From: Harmothoe impar | Taxonomy: Eukaryota; Annelida; Polychaeta; Phyllodocida; Polynoidae | Length of the DNA stretch: 64,000 nt | Assembly (NCBI GenBank): GCA_947462335.1 | Contig: OX381705.1 | Location: forward strand, 41,184,675-41,248,674 | Direction of reading: 5' to 3' | Part shown: one piece after another, positions 55,701 to 64,000 of the stretch | Position numbering within the stretch: position 1 is the first letter of the stretch | How the letters are laid out: each line of letters begins with the position of its first letter | The notes under the pieces: model-generated | Seen by the model: the letters and a program-made list of their open reading frames with translations, nothing else | The model's database searches: none | Told to the model about the DNA's origin: nothing | Made by a program: the position numbers and the translations under genes

Positions 55701-56530
55701 ATGGGAGCATGATGTTTGATGGTGACTGGAGGGGGCCTGGTGGTAGAACTGATGTATGTATCTACCATGGAGACGGCACATTGACGGCTGACGTGGTGAT
55801 ATGCATGCATGTAAGCGGTTTGTATCTGTGTATCACATTAGGACTTGCTGATATGTATACATGTACATAAGAGCCCATGGCATGAGCACAAAATATATTC
55901 ACCGGATAGTTCCATGGTCCGTACAATGGCCATCAAGTATCATTGATTGCATTTCTCTCGTATTGCGTTGTAGGATGTTTAACTCAAATACAGGAATAGG
56001 AACCGCAATGATATATACAGTCCGATGACTTTCACGCGCCCTTGTACATTTCATTTTGTACAAAGTCACATTTAAACGCATAATGCATAATTATATACAT
56101 CACAAGTATGATAAGTCAACATCTCACTGTAGCAGTCTACGTAATATAGCGCTCTTTCAGTTTGGCACTTTAGTACTTGTGCAATCCCGACAGGTCGACC
56201 ATAAAGTGTGCATTAAGGTGGGTTGCTCTGATGGACCCAACAGAATATTCAAAATCCTTAACACATTTTCAATACTCATTCAAAGAGATGAAGATCAAGT
56301 TTCAGGTTTGAGTGACATGCTATAGGATATTTAAAGTAATACGTTGCCTTAATATGTAATTGTTCCTCTCTCCACCTAGGAAATTTGTTTGGTACAAAAG
56401 AAACAGATATAAGATCCAATTGAAACTATAGCAAGGTATCTTAAGCTTTCGGGACTGCTATGTACCATCCCAGGGTACTCTGCAGGGCTCCTATTCCCAA
56501 TATACTAGCACTGTGAATCCCCCACTCCCA
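52780..56530. other. No supported gene; plain DNA
   Basis: A GC-rich patch at 52800-53130 has frames open on both strands and one good-looking donor (GGCA then GTGAGTG at about 52832), but no matching acceptor. The remainder up to 56530 has no repeat termini, arrays or motif-bearing frames that I can see. Confidence 0.4.
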
Positions 56531-56545
56531 GTGAGGCCACCATAC

Positions 56546-56797
56546 TAGTCTCCAGAGCAAACGGTGGCAAATCTATCCACGTCGCTACGCTATGTTACTA
56601 GGAGCCAGCGTCTGCCGCATTCGATTGTGACGTCGGCGCTCATTGGGCCCGCTGGGACGTATGGGCGCTCCCATTGGTCAGTGCCCCCCACACGTATAAA
56701 ATCGTACGTGTAAGAAATTACTATGCGGCAGACTCTGGCTCCCCGTAGTATCGCGTAGCAGCACATAGGGATTTGACCGAGTTTGCTCTGGAGACTA
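56546..56797. mobile_element. MITE with ~80-bp inverted ends and 10-bp duplication (MULE-like)
   Basis: It begins TAGTCTCCAGAGCAAAC and ends GTTTGCTCTGGAGACTA. The inner arms continue through CGTCGCTACGC / GCGTAGCAGCA-like text to GGAGCCAGCGTCTGCCGCAT, mirrored by ATGCGGCAGACTCTGGCTCC. Flanks are GCCACCATAC at 56536-56545 and 56798-56807, a perfect 10-bp duplication. The centre is CpG-rich with GACGTCGGCGC. Duplication size and long inverted ends suggest a Mutator-like origin; no transposase is present. Confidence 0.9.
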
Positions 56798-56809
56798 GCC
56801 ACCATACAC

Positions 56810-58078
56810 CATCTCAGCAGTACAATTATAATGTATTGTCAACGTTAAACCATGCCAAAACAGGGTGGGTTCCAGTTAAACTAGAGAATACATGAGCAGA
56901 AATCGGTGCAGTGAGTGTAATTTTAATGGTAGCTACCCACCGTAAATATGTTAAACGTCACTTCGTGCAGGATTTATAGATCCTAAACATACTTGTCATT
57001 TGAAGGGGCTTTAGCACCACCCACCGCTACACCCATGTCAGCAGGCGTCCAATCAGACTCAGAGATAGGAGTATAGCACCGAGTGCTAGTGTCACATTAT
57101 CAAGTGTAAGCCTCATTGGTGCCCTTGTATTTTGACCAGGCCAGACATCGTACTCTCAGTTCTCGAGAAGTATGTGTCAGAGAAATCAAGTACTACATGT
57201 AGCGTCTCATGCTGATTTCAGACTAGTCTCACTTTACCTAGAAGTTAGACTGGTATGACATGGACGTGACGTCAATATGTCTGTGACGTCATAGACCTAG
57301 TCTAGTATACTTCTGGGTAGGATTGCTATTGTCAGAAGCTGTCAGCAACCCCTCGTGCTAGACCCAGACACAGTACAAGAAGGGGTTAATAAAAAAGATA
57401 TAGGACCAGGAATGTGTTTGATATCTTTTTAAACAAACCCTCTAAGATTACATTTGAAGTGAACTGCAGCTGGTTTCTGTTAGTGTTTAATAGCAATGCA
57501 GAGTGGAGAACTGCAATGTCAGTATATCACCTCCCTGTGCTTGCCAATGGTATATTTACCAGCAGTAATTACTCAAGTTTGATGCCAGCTTCAGTCTTTT
57601 CAAAGTTGCCGTTTTTACACATAGCTGCACCTCCATCCTTTTGCTGTCATATGTTGACAGTGTCGTTGGTGTGACAGTAATGAGAATAGTCTGACCCTAT
57701 AGTAGACACATGTACTACACTAAGTGTCAACCCATGACTGATGCCGTCCAAAGGGTCAGATGTATTTTGGGCTGTTGGCCCCGTCCCTGCCCTCCTGGGC
57801 AGCACACACACACAGCACTTGTAATTAACGAACTGTCATGGCGGCCAGTTGTGTGTAATTACACTGCAGCTTCCCTGTGTGGGGCTTCCCTGCCCCACCC
57901 GACACACTGACCTTGTACCGGCCACATAGCACACAGCTACATTTTTGTCAAACACATCAAAGCAGAAAAAAAATCTTCTTCGTGATACTATGAGCTTTCT
58001 GAGTTCTTTCTCATTAAAAAAAGAAATCAACATTACATCACGTCCACATCAGCAGCAGCAGGAGACAAGGGATAGCGG
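56810..58078. other. No supported gene
   Basis: Plain DNA. The palindromic stretch near 57225-57315 pairs AGACTAGTCTCACTTTACCT plus AGAAGT with ACTTCTGGGTAGG... only partly. The 86-codon + frame at 57414-57674 has no recognised motif. Confidence 0.35.
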
Positions 58079-58079
58079 C

Positions 58080-58645
58080 CCGGCCCATCGCACTCTGAGA
58101 CAGAAATGACACCATGCTCGTTCCCTCTCCCCATGGACTTTGGGTCACAAAATGACCTCTTTTTGTGGAAAAATGCAGACATTTTAACGTAAAAAATTAG
58201 AAACAACCCTTTTTTCTACAGCACCCTCTTTTTCGGAAATTTCAAGAAACTTCTCCTCCCTCTCTGGTTCTATATTTTCCGGAAGATCATCGACTGTAAT
58301 TGTAAAAGCAGTTTTATAATGAGGATTCAATAAAAAAATAAAAGAATTAAAAAAAAAAAAAATTCCTTGTGTGTTAAATGTATACAAGATATTGTGAATC
58401 CTCCTGCACCCTTTATTCAATGTGGGTGTTCAGTTCATAAAATAACCCCATTTTGACAAATCTGAGAACTTTGCCTCTGAATATACTCCATTTTCTCTTA
58501 AAAATGAGAAGTTTTGAGAAAAATACCCCTTTTTCTTGATTTCGGGGACATTGAAAGAGGGTAAAAAGTCACCCTTATTTCTCGTTATTGGGGACGAGCA
58601 TAGGTGTCATTTCTGTCTGAAAGTGCGAGGGCCTGGGACAGAGGG
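58080..58645. mobile_element. MITE with ~45-bp inverted ends, relative of the 14187 element
   Basis: The left end CCCATCGCACTCTGAGACAG then AAATGACACCATGCTCGTTC is mirrored by GACGAGCATAGGTGTCATTT then CTGTCTGAAAGTGCGAGGGC. Flanks GGGATAGC and GGGACAGA could be a decayed 8-bp duplication. The interior is A/T-rich with recurring TACCCC(A/T)TTTT and AAATTTC phrases like the 14187 element, and both have GACACCAT words at similar depth. The 78-codon - frame in the middle is poly-F/K and not credible. Confidence 0.8.
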
Positions 58646-59480
58646 GAGCAGAAAGAGGGCGAGTAGGTTGGAGGCACGTTCTGCCATCTGGTGTGTATTA
58701 ACAGTTAATATCTGAGGCTGAGGCCAGGTGATTATGATAAAAATAGTCTGTACTCGGGCCAGGGGAAGGAAAATATATGAACAAAGGTCTGAGCACTGCT
58801 TCAACAGGTGCTTGCCCCTCTAGTTATTCGTACCAGGAGAAGTGGTTACAGGAGGCGCGGCGAGCCGTGCGGATCCCGCTAATACTTGCCACCTGTGTGG
58901 GGGAGGAGCTCGGCCCCTGATGAGCTGGTGTGAGGGCCATACCTGTGCACAAACCCTGGAGAACCCGAATAGAGAGGTTGCTGTTCTGCTGACCTCTATG
59001 TTGTACATGGTGGTGTACGTTATCTATCAATCAAGTGTTGTCAGGTTCACCTGGAGGAAGCTCCCCTCCTCCCCCAGGTATGCACGTCGCCCATCCCAAC
59101 ATGCTGCCCCACTTGTACTGCAGAGCACCAACATGAGGCAGAGTGGTGGGTAGGAGCACCATACCCTCCCCTGGCTGCCTGCCAAGTTCCTCCAGGCATG
59201 GCTGGGAAAGTGCCTCCCCCCTCAGCCCACCTGTTGATGAGAGGTAAGGGGATAGGTGAACATATCACTACCTGATTCCACATGGGTCTCATGAACACTC
59301 AGGTAAAGATAATCACCAAATGGGCCCTAACTCCTGAATAAGCTATATGTTTTCTGTTGGCATAGCAGATTTAGGTGTCTTCTGTTAGTGTAGAACCCTA
59401 CTTCTGGGTACATGCTGGTGCTACACGAACTTATCATCACCTTCCACAATACATTTATTTCATACCACACAGAAAAGAAA
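58646..59480. other. No supported gene; GC-richer patch
   Basis: The block 58820-59300 is moderately GC-rich and open on several frames (for example ADPANTCHLCGGGARPLM on +). A CXXC-like pair is visible in that frame, but the block lacks a spaced zinc-ligand set and splice support. Confidence 0.3.
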
Positions 59481-59484
59481 CATC

Positions 59485-59609
59485 GTCAAAAGGGAGTCCA
59501 GGTTGCCTCCAGAATAGCTCACATAGCTCCATGGCTCAGCTCAGGGAGTCACACCTGGGTTCCCTAGAGTGGGCAGTCATTCTGGAGGCAACCTGGACTC
59601 GCTTTTGAC
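59485..59609. repeat. 31-bp-stem hairpin with 63-base loop
   Basis: GTCAAAAGGGAGTCCAGGTT then GCCTCCAGAAT (59485-59515) pairs with ATTCTGGAGGCAACCTGGAC then TCGCTTTTGAC (59579-59609) with one mismatch. The loop contains a smaller symmetry around GGGAGTCACACCTGGGTTCCC. It is an isolated, nearly perfect hairpin, shorter than the foldback elements elsewhere. It could be a tiny MITE or a small-RNA precursor. Confidence 0.8.
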
Positions 59610-59774
59610 ACTCCTTCTTTTCCCTGTGCACGCTATAAACATAAGTTTATGAGGTGAGGTATAAGGCTGGGTGGGAATAATAGTTCAACCGGTCACAATT
59701 TACCAACGTTTGAGAGGAAGCTAACTATAGTCTCCCTACTCTGCACACCCGAGTCACTCCTGGAGCACTGGGTT

Positions 59775-60480
59775 TCACTGAAGTAGGAACTACTGCTCTC
59801 AGGCCTGAATGCTATGATGCTGCTGACCGTATCCCGGTAGCGGTAGCAGGCCTCCTCCTGCAGCAGGACAGGAGTGACCCCTCCTCCTGTAGCCCTGCGG
59901 CAGGTGAGGAGAGGGCCGAGAGGGGGTAGGGGTGTGTCCTGGTCACCACACAGCGCCACCACCCACTACAGGAGCAGCCCCCATACTGCACGGTGCGGTA
60001 CCGACACTTGGGTGGACACCCCCAGTACACGTGACCTCCTCCAGTACCCTGCCACAGCCGGACCACGGGCCTGCTGGACGCTGGGTGAGGAGCCATCACT
60101 GCGTGCCTCCTCCTGCACCCATACTACTACTTCTCTCTACTACTACTACTGCTGGCCGCGCCGCACGCCACTGGTCCGATCCCTGCCCACCCAGAGCAGT
60201 GCCCAGTGGATCCCAGACGGCGAGGCAGTGTGAGCACGAGCCCTACAGGAGGACAGCCGTGTACCCTGGAGTAGGAGTAACGCAGCGTGGTCCACAAGGC
60301 AGAGTGCCCCCCGTGTGTACGGTGTGGAGGAACCAGTGGTGACGAGGTGTCCTGGTTGTCACCTTGTCCAGCTGTGCCTAATACGACCAGCAGGCGGGAG
60401 GTAGATCGGCACAGGGGAGGGCCTTGCTGTGTCTGCTTTAGCCCTGCTGTGTGTGGGGCGTGCGTTAAGTGTGAGATAGG
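59775..60480 (+). other. GC-rich block with several possible exons
   Basis: Within it, an acceptor ACTACTGCTCTCAG (ending 59797) and a donor GCGGCAG then GTGAGG (about 59903) bound a frame CYDAADRIPVAVAGLLLQ. An acceptor CCACCCACTACAG (about 59970) and a donor CGCTGG then GTGAGG (about 60085) bound GAAPILHGAVPTLGWTPP. Their phases are mutually compatible. However, three frames are open through much of the block, and the - strand too. I treat this as an exon-bearing or promoter-like island, not a resolved gene. Confidence 0.28.
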
Positions 60481-60515
60481 GTTGGTGCGTCCGCCCGACA
60501 CTGGCCGCCCTATAG

Positions 60516-60722
60516 CGGGTGGTGCCAAAGATCCAACGTCACCTGTGTATAAAAGGCGGCATCGGGATGAGCGTGATCCACTCGGAGAGCCTGCACATCA
60601 TGTCGACGCCCGGAGAGCCCCGACAGCGGCCCTCCAGTAGGTCCTCCAGTAGGACCAGCCTTTACACGCAGCCCCACCACCACCTGCACCACCGCCACCG
60701 CCTGCACCACCACAAGGCCAAG
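60516..60722 (+). CDS. Candidate exon, Ser/His-rich linker
   Basis: A possible TAG acceptor (CTGGCCGCCCTATAG) precedes a frame open to a good donor (GCCAAG then GTAAGGC). The exon both starts and ends on codon boundaries, compatible with the exon ending at 40416. The peptide includes KIQRHLCIKGGIGMSVIH, SESLHIMSTPGEPRQRPS, SRSSSRTSLYTQP and a run HHHLHHRHRLHHH. Histidine and serine/arginine clusters suggest a disordered, possibly phosphorylated linker. The start could also be at the AAG just before ATCCAACG (60531). No family recognised. Confidence 0.4.
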
Positions 60723-63700
60723 GTAAGGCTGCGGGCAGCTCACGTTAATAACGACCATGCTGAGAATAGGTGAGCAGCTCACCCTGCTACAAATAGCTTT
60801 AGAAACTGGAGACACCTTGTGACCCCGTCACCAAACATGTGTGTTGGCAGTGGTGGCGCATAGTCTCATGTATGTTTCTCATCTGTATTTTTGTTTTCTT
60901 TTTCGAGATCGGTTCCCTTTGCTGTAAATGTAGGTTACCAGGTTATTCGACGGTTTATAATTGATACTTAGTGTAAGGACTGATTACACGTCACTACAGA
61001 TAACCGCAGTGTGAGTAAGAAAGTAAATTGATTTAGAGAACGCCATATCTGCATTAGAAAAACAACATTTTACCCATTTTGCTTACCACTAATTGGTATT
61101 GATGGGATAAGTCTAGTTAGCTCTAAATACCTTGGATACACCGCTACTCTTTGTAGAAACCATGTACTTCAAATGTACACAGTATACCCCATAGAACAAC
61201 TGTTTTAGAGAACATGGATGCCATCTTATCACAGTTATGAACTATGCATGTACTGCCTTTTAAAATGGCACTGTGACAGGCACATATATATTAACATTTA
61301 CAATCTCCCGTACATGTATGTGGGAGTATGGATGCATCCCAACCATACAGTATACATGTACATACATGTACAGCATATGTTATCATGGGCTGAGATAGCA
61401 GTCGGACTGCACGTAATCTCCTCACTCCAATTAACACTCGAGCTGCAGAGATGTGGCCAGACCCAGGGAGTAGAGTTTATATCAGGTAGTGTGGAAGTAG
61501 CAGTGTATATAGATAACTGTTGTGTTCAGACAGCTGGGAGCACCTTAAAAACGTAGTGTGCTGTTTACACAGTCAGCAGTTGGTGAACTAGCAGCCTCTG
61601 GTTACATCTGTAGACAAACAGCACCAACCTGCCTCGGCACCTCCGCAGCTTTACACCTATACTGACTGATGAAGATGGCAATACGTCATATTACAAGAAC
61701 ACATTCTCTAGCTGACACTATATCTTAGCCTTCGCTATTTTAGCTGTGTTTGTAAGAAGTGTAGGTGACCAGAGATAGCGACCAGTTCTCTGGAGGCTGG
61801 TCAACACGGGCTATTGTGCCTTCTAGGTCAGGCGCGACCTGTCACTGATGAGACCCTAGAGATCTTTCAGCGGTCAGATTTGTGTGTGGGGTTTTGGCTA
61901 CTTTCTTACAAACATATTCCTTATAATGTGTACTTTTCTGATGGCTATAACTAGATATTGTGATTGCCATCTCAACACTAGATTTACGATTCTAGTATTA
62001 GTGGTTGATATATGATATGTATTTGTACTTTGACAGTGAAAGAGGCCTAGAGAAGTAGCGTATTGTAGAGGTTGGGCCGGTTGGGTTTACCAAGCGGGGA
62101 TAGCTAACTTCTGTGCTACTGTAATCCTGTTAGCGTCCAGCTGACCAAGGTCTGGCCTGGTGGCCGCGAGGTGGTGCTTCGGGCACTAATGAGCAGCTCA
62201 GCCCACTGTAACAGTTAGTTAGTGAGCAGGTCACCCCTCCTAACGAGGCTCATCTACAAGCTACCACCATACCCACACCCCCACCTGACCTTGTCCACAT
62301 ACAGAGTAATTATAACATTGATATGCCCCGAAGTTATCCTCCTATTGTAATCAACATTTATAATGTTGGTAGCTTATTGATAGTCACTGTCCAGTACGCT
62401 ACCAAGCATTGCGCTGTGGGTCTGCTATGTGCCACCCCTCAGTAACCCCGACACGTGTACGGTGCTGGAGGTGGGGTACACAGGATCCATGTCATGTGTA
62501 GAGACAGTTACCGGTTGGTGGGGGGGGGGGGGGGGGGGCTAGGCAGGTTACTGGAGGCACACGGCCTGCAGTGGACAGGTTGTATTGTGGGGGGGGGGGG
62601 GGGGTATATGCTACTCGTGTCTGGTGGTATAGGATGACCCCCTCCGTCACGGAGTTACAGTAATACTACATACACCCTGAACACATTATATCATGAAGGG
62701 TATTCTCTCATTGCCCACTAGTACATCTCTCATAGATATACCGGTCTGTTTAACATGTTGAACATTGTATACGTTTAAGTTTTGGCAATGAGCAGTATGT
62801 TGTGAGTGTAGTTACCAGAATCTCCCAAGGCTGTAGGGACCCGTCTGTATATAGAGTCTAGTATTCTTTTAATGTCAGCTGCCAACGCCAATGTCCACAT
62901 CACAATGATTCGAGCATCTAGTGGACATACAATTTGCTGGTCACCGAAATTGATAATTACTTATTGCATCACTATAACAGGATACACATAAAGTAGAAAG
63001 TTCGAAAAAGATTTTATCTTGGAGGAAACCATAAAATGTTACTGCCGTTCAAATTGGAATCGAAAAAGGTGATGTTTTGGGCTGCAGTTAATCTAGAAAA
63101 TCCAATAAGAGAGATTTGACGCTGCCCGTTCCTATAAGGACGGTAGGTGGAATAGCCTCAGAGAGGGGAGTAAATCTGTGGCAGTGCTAAAAGCTGACAT
63201 GTCATCGCAATGAGGCTCTACAGTTAGTGATTGGCGATGCCTAAAGAGAGTAACCAGATTGTCGTCTGCTAAATTGGAAATGATGAAATCTTCTCGCGGG
63301 ACGTGTAAATTAAGCAGATAGTCGATTGAGATTAGATTCTATCTGTACTTAATCATTTTTATACGGACACAACTAACTGTTTATTTGTGAGGGAGCGAGC
63401 TGGAGTTAATAGACAGGCGGGGTGGAGATAATAAGGACGGACAAGGTGGTAGGGACAGCCATACGCAGTTAGACTAGAATTGATATGAGAACGATAAGGC
63501 ACGACAAGGCGACAAAGCCGCTTCATAACCAACAAGTAAGATCCAGACATGGTGAATGTAGAAATGAGGTCAGGCAGAGCAGGCTCTATAGTATGGCCAG
63601 TTTGAACTAGGAAGCGTAGTGTCAAAATAGACAGATGAAGTACTGTATATGTTAGACTTAAGTCGGTATGAGGTCTGGGTCTGGGGTACAGTAATTTTCC

Positions 63701-63912
63701 CTCTTGACACGGGGACGGACTATGTTATATGCACATGTACATACGAGTATGTGTCGGATCTGGATGCCCTATAAAGAGGGGGTGTCGATATACAGGATAT
63801 TGAATACAAAACTTCGGTATTGATGGGTAAAAATGAAAATATGGATGTGTGGAATTCAATATCGTATTGTAAATTACGCCCGAGGGGCTAGATCGTTTCT
63901 TACTACAGAATC
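60723..63912. other. No supported gene; two G tracts
   Basis: G19 at about 62520-62538 and a G14-15 run at about 62589-62603 lie 50 bases apart. The + frame across them (62455-62637) is poly-glycine and an artefact. The remainder is plain sequence with no arrays or inverted termini seen. Confidence 0.45.
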
Positions 63913-64000
63913 AGGGAATAAGGTATGATTGATTGATTGATTTATTAGCACGCATCGTTCCGTGATGGAACGTTTTTCTGCGCACCCACAATTGCCTTAC
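63913..64000 (-). mobile_element. Retroelement 3' tail at the window edge
   Basis: On - the sequence runs GAACGATGCGTGCTAATAAA then TCAATCAATCAATCA. This is a four-base tandem tail like the one at 52775. The body lies beyond the right edge. Upstream on - the hairpin AACGTTCCATCACGGAACGA is visible. A SINE or LINE 3' end is likely. Confidence 0.4.

Noticed and set aside
58184..58420. 78-codon - frame rich in F, K and E
   Set aside because: Lies inside the 58080-58645 MITE and crosses an A-run; no homologous motif.
60510..60815. 101-codon - frame opposite the Ser/His-rich exon
   Set aside because: Valine/glycine-rich mirror of CAC/CCA codons on +, with no splice support.
62455..62637. 60-codon glycine-rich + frame
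   Set aside because: Created by two G tracts; not a protein.

Overview
The window looks like nuclear DNA of a marine invertebrate animal. It has very sparse coding potential: the longest open frames, 161-169 codons, are about what chance gives in 64 kb. It has GT-AG-type exon islands separated by kilobases, many TACATGTA-like words, dozens of pure G or C runs of 12-24 bases, and a dense load of short non-autonomous DNA transposons. I see no operons, bacterial genes, rRNA, CRISPR or intact tRNA. A lophotrochozoan, hemichordate or cephalochordate would all fit; I cannot resolve the phylum.

Genes. The best gene evidence is a set of + strand exon candidates whose splice phases agree: 27976-28183 (charged coiled coil), 28632-28715 and 34296-34398. 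Possible continuations are 35754-35890, 39800-39943, 40130-40416 and 60516-60722, with a possible upstream exon at 10470-10662. If these belong together, much of the window is introns of one scaffold-like protein with a coiled coil followed by Ser/Pro/Arg/His-rich linkers. The family is not identified and both ends lie outside what I can see.

Layout. 1-945 is a 65-bp satellite. 3.2-4.5 kb is a cluster of alternating inverted copies of a small palindromic element. 6.4-8.5 kb holds a PIF/Harbinger-like MITE, a nested palindrome family and a CAGGGGCGG-ended hAT-like element carrying a ~67-bp minisatellite. 10.4-10.8 kb is an exon-like GC island. 11.9-12.9 kb has a decayed MITE, a word-repeat element and a foldback element with 17-bp repeats, whose relative lies at 31.5 kb. 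14.2 kb and 16.6 kb hold elements with clean 8-bp and TTAA target duplications. 20.0-20.7 kb is a nested insertion with both duplications preserved. 23.0 and 56.5 kb hold foldback elements with 10-bp duplications. 29.7-30.2 kb is a hAT-like element.

The most striking region is 47.66-50.1 kb: about 34 tandem ~52-bp units. Each unit can fold into a hairpin with a CTAC-TTCG-GTAG core, and a paired substitution (CTAT/ATAG) preserves the stem. The array abuts a broken RNase H fragment of a DIRS-like retroelement at 50112-50397. This array is my candidate for an undescribed system, as a structured repeat of a retroelement or as a structured RNA source. The rest is intron or intergenic DNA with simple repeats and retrotransposon tails.
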